In this document: piece by piece, positions 12,363 through 23,050 of the stretch
Layout: each line of letters opens with the position of its first letter
How positions within the stretch are numbered: the first letter of the stretch is position 1
From: Sambucus nigra
Lineage: Eukaryota > Streptophyta > Magnoliopsida > Dipsacales > Adoxaceae
NCBI GenBank assembly: GCA_949130495.1
Contig: OX422211.1
Span: forward strand, 636,253,717 to 636,317,716
Length of the DNA stretch: 64,000 nucleotides
Reading direction: 5' to 3'
Notes under the pieces: model-generated
What the model saw: only the letters and a program-made list of their open reading frames with translations
The model's database searches: none
Told to the model about the DNA's origin: nothing
Position numbers and translations under genes: made by a program

Positions 12363-12747
12363 TTGTTGGTCCATACTTTGGGCTCAATAAATTTAATGAT
12401 TTGTCATAATGGCTCCTCTATACACCGTGCAACTCTTCCCAAAGTTTGAGGACTGATTTAGGCAGTACTTGCTTCGTGGTCTGTGCGCTATAATTTGTAA
12501 CACTTAAAAGTTTTTCAGAGTAGCCATTTCTCAATCGTCATTTCAAGCTTCTCAGTACGCTTCCATTTTCTGTGAGTTATAGCGATTCACATTCTCTTCT
12601 CATGGTCTTCATTCTTATTGCTTTCGACCTTCCTCGTCAGTTGGGCTTGTGATTCTTCATCGTTCAAGTCGAACTTTCATCTTGTAAGTTCCTTGTGCCT
12701 TCTCTTTGTATTTTCTCTTTGTGTTTGTAGTTTTCTAGGGTTTTCCA
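12363..12747 (+). promoter_or_regulatory. Upstream region of the element B antisense gene
   Basis: About 385 bp of non-coding sequence between the LTR and the antisense gene ATG at 12748. It is pyrimidine-rich near the gene (cttctctttgtattttctct, 12698-12717) and has ttgtagttttctagggttttcc just before the ATG, resembling a plant 5' UTR. No TATA box can be assigned with confidence. A promoter is inferred only from the gene lying antisense to the LTR-driven transcript. Confidence 0.35.
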
Positions 12748-13261
12748 ATGGAAAAGATTGGCAACAGATCAGTGTTCGAGTTTAGGAAGTTTTACAATAT
12801 CCCAGAGTGGGTAGAGATTGAGTGCGCCTCTCCCTCTAGGAATGTAAGAGAGATAGAGGGTGCCCATTGGATCCATGTCTTGTTGCTTTCCCAAGGGGGA
12901 CTTACCTTTACTCCCAGTGATCTATTCTTGCATTTCTTTAGTTATTTCAACATTGTTCCTGCACAGTGTTCGCCCAATGTTTGGAAGATAGTTAATGGCG
13001 TCCATAGAATTAATCAGTTGTATGGCACCAAATTAGGGCTCGCCGAGGTCTTCTATTGCTATTCCTTCTCTTGAACTAGGTCTGGTGTCCTCTATCTTAA
13101 AGCCAGGAGTCCTGACAGGGTATTGGTAGTGAACCTACCTGATTCCCATAATGACTATTGGCAAGATGGTTTCCTTGCTAGAAATTGGCAGTTTTCCCAT
13201 CAGACTGAGGGGTCGAGGTCTGATAGGTTCTCTGTGCCCTTCGATGGGGAAGAATATATAG

Positions 13262-13334
13262 GTTGTCTTTGCTTTGTTCTTTCAATTTCTTTACTGATTT
13301 GTGATCTTTCTGACTTTTCCTATTTTTTATTCAG
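13262..13334 (+). other. Predicted intron 1 of antisense gene 1
   Basis: 73 bp, GT...AG, pyrimidine-rich 3' end (tattttttattcag). Removing it joins ...FDGEEYI to VRSKNLEPAL in frame, splitting a codon after its first base. Confidence 0.75.
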
Positions 13335-14173
13335 TGAGGTCGAAGAACTTGGAACCTGCTCTCAGTGAGGTTCGTCTTTTTGAACTGGTCAAGGCCTGGA
13401 ATATCAGGGAGCCTTTAGCCGATGGCGGGCATCCCCAGTCTGCTGCTTTCTTGATCGAATACAAAAACATTGGTTCTAGCTTTATAGCAAGGCCGGTAGA
13501 TAGTATCCCTGAATTTGATACCTCTGAAGAGACTGCTGCTGATCCTTTTCAGTTGGACGAGGAGGAGAGTAGCTCTGAGAGTGATATCGTAGGTGGTGTT
13601 GAAGGCAATTTTAGTGAGGGGAGATCCAGTGGTGGGAGCTCTTCTGATTCGAAGGAAGTTTCTGAAGCCCGAGAGTCTTCGAGCACGTCCAGCAGTTCAA
13701 GTGAGGAGATGGTTCCTCCCAGGAAAAACTTGATTCGAGATGACGATGATGATGACCATGTGCTTCTTGCTCAGAGGTCAATGAAACAGAAGTCCAGTTC
13801 TGGGGCTGTTACTACTGGCTCTGGGTCTACTACTCAGGATCAGGAGAGGAAGAGGAAAGAAGAAGAACAGATGAGATAGAGAGAGAGAAAAAGGGAAGAG
13901 GAAAGAAAGAAGATGGAAGATAAGAAGAGGATGGAGGAGAAGAAGAGAATGGAGAAGGAGAAGGAGAAGGAAGAAGAGAGGAGGAAAATGGAATCGAGGA
14001 CGAAGGTAGGGCAGGCCTTAGTCCCTGTGTCTGCATTGCCCGAGGGGGCCTCAGTGGCCATTTCTCCTCAACTGGCTCCCGCGCTGCTCGAGAGGGCAGT
14101 CCTTCCTGCTGACCGTCAAAGGGCGGCAGGGACTAACTAGCTAGCTCCGCAGGCGAGCTAGAGGCTAAGTTTG

Positions 14174-14250
14174 GTAAGTCCATTTCTCTCCTTTAATGTC
14201 TCATAATTTCTGTTTGTTTCCTCTTTTTAATATCTTCTTTGTTTTTGCAG
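14174..14250 (+). other. Predicted intron 2 of antisense gene 1
   Basis: 77 bp with a strong plant-like donor (ttg/gtaagt) and acceptor (gtttttgcag). It is a phase-0 junction: exon 2 ends on a codon boundary and exon 3 opens with FVTDFVILYRSRDDLVKK. Confidence 0.85.
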
Positions 14251-15121
14251 TTTGTGACTGACTTCGTCATTCTCTATCGCTCTCGCGACGATCTGGTGAA
14301 GAAAAATTTTGAGTTGGAGCAGCAGAATGCTACCTTGAAGTTGAAGGGTACGTAGCTCGAGGCTACTTTGAAGGTTTCTGCCACTACCCAAGCTTCTTCT
14401 GACCTGGCCCTCATTAATTCCAATCGAGAGAGGTATGCGGCAGTTAAAGAGCTGAGCGAGATGAGGTAGGCCTATGACCTGGTCTGCTCGAGTAACTTGG
14501 CCATCGTAGAGGAGAATAGGGTGTTGACCGAGCAGCTGAAGGAGAAAGAGTCCCATGCATCCACCATCAAGGAGGACTCATACAACTCCGGGTGGGCTAC
14601 CGCATGTTAAGACCTCGAGGTTCAGATAGTCTATATCAGTCATATGAACTTCAAGAAAGGTTGGAATAAGGCCCTCTTAGCTGCTGGTGTCGATGTTAAC
14701 TCTCCTCTGTTCGACGAGCATGACCCGGGCCCGAAGCCAACTGTGGATGAAGAAGCCCCTGCCCCAGCCATCGAAGGCATTGATTCTGCATCCCAGACAA
14801 TTCCTGTCGAGGTTCTTCCTGCTCAGGCGATAAAGGTTATCCCTGCTGAGTTGGGTGCTTCTACTGTCGCTGATAAGGGGAAGCAGCCAGCTACTTCTAG
14901 GCAGCCTAAGGTTGCTAGTTAATTCATTCCTAGGGTTACTTTTGTATCTTCACTTGTAATTTTCCTTTATGCTGCTCGATGTACTTTGACCCTTATTAAT
15001 GAAATGTAAAGGTTTCTTCTCCCCAGTGCACTAATTTATTTTTCTTTTTATTGCCCTTTTTTATTGCTTATAGTCGATTAATATTGATGATTATATACCA
15101 GCCACTTCTAAATTGGGGAGG

Positions 15122-15988
15122 ATGCTTGGACCTGATGTGAGCTCTGAAGTTCGTCATACCTTTGTGAGGATCTGCAAATCACTACGATTAAGGAACAAGC
15201 GCTTCATAGAGCAGATCGAGCTTGTTGTCAAACTGAAGGACAGGCTCCAAGAGATGGAGGAAGTTGGTTCCTCAGTCCAAAAGGAGGTGAATACATTAAG
15301 AGCGAAGCTTCTATATGCTTCTGAGGTCAACCAGGTTGGGGAGCTTCTTCAGCAGGAGAACGAAGCCTTGAGGAGAGAGGTCTCGCGACTTAGGGAGCAT
15401 GCGCCGAGCACCGCTCCTGCACTATTACGAGGCTCTTCCTTATCGCGAGCCAGAACTGGTCCGAGCGACGTTCCTCTTGTGCTGCGAGGCTCTACCCCTC
15501 CAACCGTATCGCGAGCTGGAAGGAATACCAGGAATTCAGCTAGGGAAATGGAAGAGCTTCGGGGAAATGTTCAGCGAGCATATGTGATTGCTGCGGGGCT
15601 CCAGAGGGACGTCACCCAGTTGAGGCACTTGTTTAAGAAAGGACCTTAACGAGTGTGGGTCGATGGTTACAATCAGGGTTGTCTAGATGCTCCAACGAGG
15701 CTAATAGAGTTTGAAGAGCTCGCCTTCATCAGGGGGTGGTTGAGTGCTCTGAGGGAGCTGCAAGTTCAAAGGAACTCAATGCTTTGGTATCAGCATGAAA
15801 TATCTCCTCCCACGAGAATGCCTAACCCCTTCCAAAGAGATGATCAGTGGATACCCATTGATGCCATCCCTCGGCATCTATTAGAGTCGGATGCGAACGA
15901 AGTAGAGGAAGAGTTAGTTCCTCCTCCTGATGATGGTCAAAGAGCTCAAGTGGCTGATTATCTTGCTCGGAGGCCTCACCCTCACTAA
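15122..15988 (+). pseudogene. Element B antisense ORF 2, coiled-coil protein
   Basis: The first ATG in the frame is at 15122 (MLGPDVSSEVRHTFVRICKS); the frame is open a little further upstream, where ttgcttatag at 15064-15073 could be a splice acceptor. The protein has a long heptad-like helix (KLKDRLQEMEEVGSSVQKEV onward), a linker in which an ALLRGSS / VLRGST theme repeats with SRARTG and SRAGRN, and a C-terminal part (FEELAFIRGWLSALRELQVQ, then an acidic VEEELVPPPDDG tail). One in-frame TAA (15647-15649) precedes RVWVDGYNQG. The strand and position match antisense gene 1, and it may be that gene's 3' exons or a separate gene. I recognise no catalytic domain. The lack of further stops over 290 codons suggests that the family keeps this ORF coding. 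Confidence 0.65.
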
Positions 15989-16698
15989 GATTCTCTTAGT
16001 AATAACTCTGTGTATTTTTGTATTGAAGTGATGTAAAATCGATGTTTTGGGCGAGCTAGCCGACTAAACATGTATTGTATTTGCTGTAAATGTGATGAAT
16101 TAAAAACTTATGTTTTGGGGAAGTTTGCCGACTAAACAAGTATCTTATATTTTCTTTATCTTTGCTTCAAAATCTTAAGCCTATCTTGGCTGACTAGATA
16201 TGTATGTTCGCATTATCAAGTAAGTGTCCTTCCAGTCCAGTATGCCAACGAGATACCATTCTGCCCCACTTTACCTTTTAGGTTGTGTCGTCACACTCCC
16301 TTAGGCCTAAGTGTGGCAATTGGCGAGGACACACCTGGTGTTGGATGCTCTATCCGATCAGGATTTTATTCAACCAAACATCGTTTGGTGACCATTTCTG
16401 ATTTGGCCATATTGCCTAAGGATCTCCTGTAGGGCTTCATATATTGCCAGGGGCAATGCTAAGAGGTCTTTCATATTTCATAACGAAAACCTGAGGAGGG
16501 TTATTTCCCTTCTATAGCGTAATGATCAGTGTGCCTGCTATTTGGAAAAGGTGTGTGGGTTATAAAGTTTATACATTTCCACCTCGTAAAATGGAAATTA
16601 ATTAATTGATACTTCGTAGAACGTAACTGCCAAACAACTTTTTATTAATGATAAGGAAATGAACTTCCAGTTTCATAATTAAAGATGAAAAGAAGAGT
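15989..16698. other. Non-coding gap between antisense ORF 2 and integrase of element B
   Basis: Contains three diverged copies of a GCYGACTARAYAWGTAT motif (about 16057, 16125 and 16187) spaced roughly 65 bp apart, then sequence without coding signal. The two convergent transcription units of the element, antisense genes on + and gag-pol on -, must end here. Confidence 0.6.
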
Positions 16699-17990
16699 CT
16701 AGAAATAGAATTTTTTAAGGTTGGCCGCATTCCACGCTCGGGGTATCTCTCTGCCTTCCATCCTTTCCAAGTGATAGGCTCCCTGCAGATCGTCTCTAGT
16801 TATCTTGAATTGTCCTTCCCAGTTTGGCCCTAGCTTGCCGTCTGATGGTTTTACTGCGCTGCCTAGGACTTTCCTCAGGACATAGTCCTCAACTCGGAAT
16901 GCCCTTGGGTTGACCTTCTTATTGTAGTGCCTTGCGAGCTGTTGCTGATAGCTCGCTAGTTTCACTAGGGCTAGCTCTCGGCGCTCATCGGCTAGGTCGA
17001 GCTCAGCGAGAAATGTTGCATCATTATGGCCCTGGTCGATAAGGCTGGACCTCATTATTGGCAAGCCTACCTCTAATGGGATGACTGCCTCCATTCCATA
17101 CGTCAATGAAAATGGGGTTTCCCCCGTTGCTCGTCGTGGAGTGGTGCGGTAGGCCCATAGAATATGCGGTAGTTCATTTACCCATGCGCCCTTGGCTTGC
17201 TCTAATATTTACTTCAATCTGTCGATCACTGATTTGTTGGAGGCCTCGGCTTGGCCATTGCTCTGAGGATAGGCCACCGAGCTGTAATGGTGTCTGATTC
17301 CATGTTCGTCACAAAAGTTTTTGAAGGAGTCACTTTCAAACTGTGTTTCATTATCAGTGATGATGGTTTTGGGGATGCCAAAATGAGTGATTATATTTTT
17401 CCATACGAATCTTATCATATCTGCATCTCGGATGTTTGTCAGGGGTTCTGCCTCGATCCATTTGGTGAAGTAGTCAGTTACGACCAATAGATACTTACGA
17501 TTGCCGGCAGCGGTAGGAAGTGGCCTTATAATGTCCATTCCCCATTGGGCGAATGGCCATGGGCTTGACAGTTATTTTAGGTCGCTATCAGGTTGGTGGA
17601 CCATTAGAGCGTGAAGTTGGCATTTTAGGCACTTGCGAACATACATCGCAGAGTCCCTTTGCATATATGGCCACCAATAGCCTTCCTTCATTGCTCGGAA
17701 AGCCAGAGATCTTCTTCTAATATGGCTTCCACAGATTCCCTCATGAAGCTCATGTAAAACTGCTCAACATTCCTTGGGTGAACGCAGTGAAGGTATGGAC
17801 CGGAAAAAGATCTCCTATATAGCTTGCCCTCTGGCGATAAGTGAAAGCGAGCAGCTTTGACTCTTATCTGGTGAGCAATCTTCTTGTCGTCTGGGAGCAT
17901 GCCATCCTTCAAATAGTTCCTTAAAGGGTCCATCCAACTGGGTGCTGACTCCACTTGGAGCATCTTCTCCACGCCTGGCAATTTGCTATT
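16699..17990 (-). pseudogene. Element B integrase pseudogene
   Basis: Minus strand. The N-terminal zinc-binding region begins near 17981 (WMDPLRNYLKDGMLPDDKK, then VKAARFHLSPEGKLYRR) and is broken by a frameshift near 17690-17720. The catalytic core runs 17538-17209, with VVTDYFTKW (first Asp), IITDNETQF (second Asp) and NGQAEASNKS (Glu); all three acidic residues are kept. The C-terminal DNA-binding part (17106-16699) has YGMEAVIPLEVGLP, HYNKKVNPRAFRVEDYVLRK and the WEGQFKITRDDLQGAYHLER module. Integrase inserts element cDNA into chromosomal DNA. A stop lies between core and C-terminus (VIDRLK*). Confidence 0.88.
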
Positions 17991-17999
17991 GCGGTTAAT

Positions 18000-19040
18000 G
18001 CTCGAATGAGCGAGGAAATCGATGGGGATTATTCTTTTTAAGTCGAAATTGACTGCTGAACTCAGGGCTACTAAGGCGTTAGCATGGCTGTTCTATCCTC
18101 TGGGAAACTGCTGGACATTAATTTCTGCAAAGCTAGCCATTAGTCTTCTTACTAGGGCGAGGTAAGCTTCCATTCTTTTATCTTTTGCATTGTACTCTCC
18201 ACTTATCTGATTAGAAACTAATTGGGAATCGCCGAACACCTGTAAATGCTTTGCTCCCAAAGTGTTTATCTTCTGGAGGCCAGCTATTAGGGCTTCGTAT
18301 TCTGCTTCGTTGTTGGAGGCTGCAAATCCAAGCCTGATTCCTTATGAAAGGATTGTATCCTCTGGAGTAATGAGGACAATGCCTATTCCTGTCCCCTTTG
18401 AGTTAGAGTCTCCATCAACGAATAATTTCCAAATTCCTTTCGTGGCATGGTTCCCCCTTTTCTCTGTTGGTTGAGGTTGGTTGCAGGGCTGCTCGCCTGT
18501 GAATTTTACTATGAAATCAGCAAGGACCTGCCCCTTGATTGCGTTCCTTGGTTGAAATTGGATATCAAATCGTCCGAGCTCGACTGACCATTTAGATAGT
18601 CTTCCCGATAAATTCGCCTTCCTCAGGATTTCTTTAAGGGGGTGTGATGTAAGGACGATGATGGTGTGGGCTTCGAAATAGTGCTTCAGTTTTCTCGAAG
18701 CCACTATTAGTGCAAAAGCGAGCTTCTCCAGTGGTAGGACCTCTGCTCTCCGTCTAGTAATGTCTTGCTCGCGTATTAAACGGGGTGCTAGATCCCTACA
18801 ATTTCGCACATTAATACGGAGCTGACAGTGTGGTTGGCAACGGAGAGATATAAGTACAAAGAATCTGTTCGTTGTGGTATGACGATCAGTGGTGGGGATC
18901 TAAGGTAAACCTTGAGCTCATCCAATGCCTGCGAGAAATTTGGGTTCCATTCTACCATTTTGTTTCCCTTTAGAAGCTGGAAAAAAAGCTTGCACTTCTT
19001 GAAGGACTTAGAGATAAAGCAGTTTAATGCAGCGAGCATA
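18000..19040 (-). pseudogene. Element B RNase H plus second (Tat-type) RNase H
   Basis: Two RNase H modules in tandem. The first (19039 to about 18500) shows VEWNPNFSQALDELKVYLRS, a frameshift near 18790-18810, then LPLEKLAFALIVASRKLKHY and GRLSKWSVELGRFDIQFQPR. The second starts with WKLFVDGDSNSKGTGIGIVL (catalytic Asp codon at 18416-18414), followed after a stop by [12 protein letters not shown] and [13 protein letters not shown]. The acidic Asp, Glu and Asp residues expected of an active RNase H are all visible. A second RNase H between the first and integrase is the recognised mark of Tat elements. Confidence 0.85.
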
Positions 19041-19102
19041 CCGGTGAGATTATGTACATCTCGAATAGTTCGAGGAGGTTGTACCCTGTTTATTGCATCG
19101 AT

Positions 19103-19900
19103 CTAGTCAGGGTTAGCCTCGATGCCTCTCTTACTGACCAAGTACCCAAGAAATTTTCCTGACTGTACACCGAAAGAGCACTTGCTCGCGTTAAGTTTCA
19201 TTCGGTACTTCCTGAGGATTTCGAAGGTGGTTGACAAGTCTGAGAGGTTATCTTCTTTTTTCTTGCTTTTAATGAGCATATCATCTATGTAGACCTCCAT
19301 AGTGTCTCCCATCTGGTCCTTGAACATCTTGGTGACCAGCCGCTGGTAGGTCGCCCCTGCATTTTTTAGCCCAAAGGGCATGACCTTGTAGCAGTATAAC
19401 CCAACCGTGGTGATGAATGTTGTTTTGTCCTGGTCTAGGGTATAAAGAGGGATCTGATGATATTCTGAGTATGCGTCCAGAAACTCATTCTCTCGTGAGC
19501 TGCAGTGACGTCTACCAGTTGATCAATTTTTGGGAGGGGGAAGTTGTCTTTAGGGCACGCTTTATTGAGGTCAGTGAAGTCGATGCAAACTCTCCACTTT
19601 CCATTGCTTTTTGGAACTACCACTGGGTTGGATAACCATTTGGGGAATTGTACCTCCCGTATGGATCCTGCATCCAGCAGTTTTTCCACTTCTTTTTCTA
19701 TGGCTTTTGCCTTCTCGGGTGCAGTTCACCGCGCCTTCTGTGCGATTGGTTTGAAGGTGGGATCGACGGGAAGCTGATGGTAAACCATACTTGGATCAAT
19801 TACAGGCAGCTCATATGGCTCCTATGCAAAGACGTCTATATTGTTCCTTAGCAGTGTCGTCAATTCTTTCTTCTCCTGATTTGTGAGAGAAGCTGCAATC
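19103..19900 (-). pseudogene. Element B reverse transcriptase pseudogene
   Basis: The minus strand from about 19900 gives the start of RT. EKLLDAGSIREVQFPKWLSN and GKWRVCIDFTDLNKACPKDN lie in one frame. A one-base loss near 19487, just at motif A (AAHERMSF, then out of frame), shifts the rest. MPFGLKNAGATYQRLVTKMF (motif B) and YIDDM at 19291-19277 (motif C) follow in the new frame, then KLNASKCSFGVQSGKFLGYL. The gag-protease-RT frame is continuous up to the frameshift apart from stops. Confidence 0.9.
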
Positions 19901-20127
19901 AAGAAAACCCTGTTGTCATCACAATCTCTAGCTGTGATTTCCTCCAGGTCCTCGATGATACGTTCAGAGGGGAGGAGCCTGGTCTCCTCTACTTCGGGCC
20001 TTCCGTATTTTAATTGCTATTTCGATGGTATCAGACCTCCTTGTTCTTCAACCTTCTCGCTGGACTTATCGGCCTTCTTCTCCGGTTTTGGGCGGATGGC
20101 TGCTATGAAGCATCTTCTCACCATCAC

Positions 20128-20550
20128 TTAATTGCCATGGATCTCCATTACTCCTCGCTCGGTCACATACTTGAGCTTCTGATGGTAGGTCGAGGAGACT
20201 GCCTTCATTGCATGTAACCACCCTCTTCCGAGGATAGCTTGATATGGCGAGTCAATGTCGACCACCAGAAATTTGATCATTTTAGAAACATTTCCTGCCC
20301 TTACTGGCAGCATGATCTTTCCCGAGGGCATAGTCATCTTTCCAGCGAAGCCAACCAAAGGGACAGTAGCCTCCCTCAGGTCGGCGATGCTTAACTTCAA
20401 TTTTCTGACCAGGTCGAGATAAATTACCTCGGGCGAGCTTCCTTGGTCGACGAGCAACTTGACGACGTCATAGTTCGCTATCTTGAGAGTAATGATTAAA
20501 TCATCATGATGTGGAGTTCTCACTCCCACCAGATCTTCATCTGTAAACAC
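20128..20550 (-). pseudogene. Element B protease (retropepsin)
   Basis: 140 codons open. VVKLLVDQGSSPEVIYLDLV has the catalytic Asp codon at 20448-20446, with D-Q-G in place of the usual D-[STG]-G. FLVVDIDSPYQAILGRGWLH has the second conserved ILGR motif. The sequence is in the same frame as gag, separated from it by an in-frame TAG at 20590-20588. D-Q-G differs from the D-N-G of element A, so it may be a substitution private to this copy or family. Confidence 0.8.
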
Positions 20551-20589
20551 GATATGCTTACTATAGTCGACATCATCTGCTCGTCGACG

Positions 20590-22260
20590 CTATCCTGACT
20601 GTGTTTTCGCTGGATCGATCTGAAAAGCTTGCATCACTGTTGTAAGCTTTTTCACCTCCATTCGAGCTGAATTTCCCTGAATCTGCTTCACGTCAGATAC
20701 CCCATGAATTACTGCAAATTCGTGGCCGACATCATCTTCAAGAACGTTATCGGGCCTTGTCTCCCTATGGGCAACAACTTTCTCTGAATTTTTTTCCATG
20801 AATTCATTCAGATGTCCAGACTGGGCCAGCTCTTCGAGGTGGGACTTAAGACCTTTGCAGTGCTCAGTCTTATGTCCTCCCTCTTTGTGAAAAGCGCATC
20901 TCAGCGCGTTGTTTCTCTTCGAGGGATCTCCTCCCATTTTCTTGGGCCACTTGATGAATGGCTCGTCTTTGATTTTTGCGAGAATTTTGTAAATTGGTTA
21001 TCTGAAAACGGTGTTGACTGCCTGGAATGCTTTTGACACATCATTGTTGCCTCCGTTCTTAAAGCCATTTTTGCCCCCATTCTTTCCTCCTTTCTTTTGG
21101 TTCTCAGCTATGTCACTGCCCTTGGCAGCGAGCTTAGCTCGATCGTTTTCCCCTGTGCTGAGGCGGGTGACATCTTCCACCTTGGCATACTTCTCGATGC
21201 GAGCCATTAGGTCGTCGATGGTCACGGCTTCCTTCTTCGTCAGAGACTGGTACAGAAGGGAAGAGCTGGGTAGCCCAATTTTGAAAGAGGCCACTGCCAC
21301 TCGCTCCGAGCAGTCCTCGACCTCATTGAATAACTCCCAGTACCTCTTCGCGTAGTCTCGGAGGGTCTCTTGAGGCATCTTTTTCATTGTTAGCAAAGCA
21401 TCCATCCTTTTGGGATGGGAGCTACTAGTAATGAATCGAGCCGTAAAGAGCTCGGCCAGGGACTTGAAACTCCTGATGGACCGGTGGGGGAGACTTTCAA
21501 ACCATTTCTACGCTACGTCATGTAGGCTCGAGGGAAAAATTCGGCACATTAGTGCGTCTCGATGGTTCCAGAGGGTCATGGACTGCCGGTACTGCCTGAC
21601 GTGATCGATGGGATCAGTCTTACCATCATAAATTTTGAACCTTGGAATAGCAAACTTCTTTGGGGCTTCCTCTTCTTCTATTTCCCTTGAGAAAGGTGAT
21701 TTTATCTGAGTTCTGAGAGCCCACATGGCGAGTTCTCGGGTTGATCTGGTACCGTGATATGCAGGGTGTTGGTCCATCTCCCTTCGAACCAGACCTCGTA
21801 TGTTCCTGTTGCTGTGATCTGGGATCCTGTGGTTCCGAGCTAGTCGCAGTTGCTCGATAAGGTCATCCTTTGACTCGTTTCCCTCAGCTTTCTGGGATCC
21901 CCACCTGGGGCTCCTTCCTCGGCTGCGAGATCTACTCGACTAAGGGCTAAGAGTGCGATACGGGCATCTCTTGGTACCACAATGGAGTTCTCTCTCCATT
22001 CTTTCTAATCTTGTTTTGAGGTGAGAATTTTAAACTTCGTGTTTGCGAGAAGACTCCCTCTGCTCGTGGAGCCTTGCCTCATATACATCAATCAGCCTGG
22101 ATATCTGTGTGGACCTCGCTGGTCCTTGGCTTTCTTCTGAGGCTGGCCTTTCTAAGCGAGCCCTCTGATCTGAACGCCGAACTTCAGATCTAATCCTGCG
22201 AGGGGCAGGTGGTTCTTGGATATCTCCTACCTGGGGAGCATTACTACTGTGATCACACAT
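20590..22260 (-). pseudogene. Element B gag pseudogene
   Basis: I choose the ATG at 22260 (MCDHSSNAPQVGDIQEPPAP), 45 bp inside the primer site; a longer frame reaches into the LTR but is not expected to be coding. One reading frame runs through the whole region with stops near 22030, 21940, 21505 and 20998 and no frameshift. Landmarks are FAIPRFKIYDGKTDPIDHVR (start of the capsid-like domain, near 21650), KRMDALLTMKKMPQETLRDY, ERVAVASFKIGLPSSSLLYQ and a C-x2-H-x4-H-x4-C zinc knuckle (CAFHKEGGHKTEHC, near 20895). The single-frame, stop-only decay suggests point mutation rather than rearrangement. Confidence 0.85.
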
Positions 22261-22304
22261 TTTGAACTCTTTTCTTGGTGTGGGCTTTCTTAGGGAAGAT
22301 AAAC

Positions 22305-22323
22305 GTTCCCACAGACGGTGCCA
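22305..22323 (-). other. Element B primer-binding site
   Basis: Minus-strand TGGCACCGTCTGTGGGAAC, two bases inside the 5' LTR. It is nearly identical to the site of element C (34753-34771, TGGCACCGTTTGTGGGAAC). I do not assign the tRNA without a tRNA comparison. Confidence 0.85.
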
Positions 22324-22325
22324 AT

Positions 22326-22732
22326 TGTGGTGACAATTATTATTCAACACAAATAAATAAGAGAGGCACAATCACCAAGTAGAATAAGGAATAAAAAATG
22401 CCAATCACACAATAAGAGATGTACGTGGTTCAGCAAAGATGCCTACGTCCACGATGGTGCAGTCAGTATTATTTCTATATGCTCGGGGAGGGATTACAGA
22501 GAATATCGTGTGTCCTATGCCCCGAGCCTAGGGTTTATTATATACATGTTCATTTTTAGGGAGTGGGGGTGATGGACTCCTCCACGTTTTCCATCTTCTC
22601 CTAGAACTCCTCTTAATGGGAACATGGGAGAAGACTAAATCATAATCGATTAAGACATGGGGGGTTTAGACTTTGGGCCGCTATAATTGGGCTACTCGTT
22701 TAGGCCCATCATTCTAAGTTCGGGTACCCACA
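22326..22732 (-). repeat. Element B 5' LTR (right)
   Basis: 407 bp, pairs with 11943-12349. It lies upstream of gag on the minus strand and would hold the promoter for the genomic transcript. Confidence 0.96.
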
Positions 22733-22737
22733 CCTTG
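22733..22737. repeat. Target-site duplication of element B, right copy
   Basis: CCTTG, identical to 11938-11942. The second RNase H of element A resumes immediately after it. Confidence 0.95.
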
Positions 22738-23050
22738 CACCAACAACATGAATGAGTATGAGGCATGCATTGTAGGCTTAAAGATCTCCCTCAAGATAAG
22801 AATCCTACACCTAGACGTCTATGGAAACTCTTTCCTTATCGTCGGTCAAATTCTCATAAAATGGAATGACAGAGACGAGAAGATCCTACCCTTCCACACC
22901 CATCTAGAAGAGATGACCTCCTAGTTTAAAGATGTCACCTTCCACTACCTTTATCGTGCAAAGAATAATCTAGTTGATGCCCTTGCTACCCTATCCTCCA
23001 TGGTCGACATGCGTGAGGGAATAACATTGGCCCCTTTCTTAGTTTGGAAA
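22735..23050 (+). pseudogene. Element A second RNase H, 3' part
   Basis: Resumes as CTNNMNEYEACIVGLKISLK, giving the catalytic Glu of the second RNase H, then ILHLDVYGNSFLIVGQI, where the usual catalytic Asp before S is Asn (YGNS instead of GDS). AKNNLVDALATLSSMVD near 22958-23010 marks the end of the domain. It forms one domain with 11826-11942 once element B is removed. Confidence 0.82.

Larger units (their letters stand above)
12748..14922 (+). pseudogene. Element B antisense gene 1 (PF04195-like, two introns, coiled coil)
   Basis: Antisense to gag-pol. Exon 1 (12748-13261) starts MEKIGNRSVFEFRKFYN and contains GGLTFTPSDLFLHFFSYFNI and NVWKIVNGVHRINQLYG, which resemble the plant 'putative gypsy type transposon' domain (Pfam PF04195 as I recall it). 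Exon 2 (13335-14173) carries VRSKNLEPALSEVRLFELVK, a Ser/Glu/Asp-rich acidic region and a highly charged Lys/Glu/Arg helix. Exon 3 (14251-14922) continues with coiled-coil text (KKNFELEQQNATLKLK) and an Ala/Pro-rich tail. Splicing keeps the frame at both junctions. In-frame stops at 13072, 13877, 14138, 14159, 14353, 14467 and 14608, five of them TAG, inactivate this copy. The function of such Tat antisense ORFs is not established. PF04195 membership is from memory and needs a profile search. Confidence 0.75.
11943..22732 (-). mobile_element. Element B: complete 10.8-kb Tat-type Ty3/gypsy retrotransposon
   Basis: Two 407-bp LTRs with TG...CA ends in direct repeat, a perfect 5-bp target duplication, a primer site next to the right LTR and a polypurine tract next to the left one. 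Gag-pol runs on the minus strand (22260 to 16699). Two antisense ORFs run on the plus strand (12748-15988) between pol and the 3' LTR. The LTRs differ at about 19 of 407 positions (roughly 5%), so it is younger than its host, element A. Stops and three frameshifts in gag-pol make this copy non-autonomous, although every domain is present. Confidence 0.95.

Noticed and set aside
13830..14061. Minus-strand Ser/Leu/Phe-rich frames
   Set aside because: Reverse of the Lys/Glu-rich helix of the antisense gene; low-complexity shadow.
17106..17490. Plus-strand frames over the integrase of element B
   Set aside because: Shadows of the minus-strand integrase, whose catalytic motifs are clear.
18912..21355. 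Several plus-strand frames of 60-114 codons over RT, protease and gag of element B
   Set aside because: They overlap well-supported minus-strand domains and have no protein-family resemblance.
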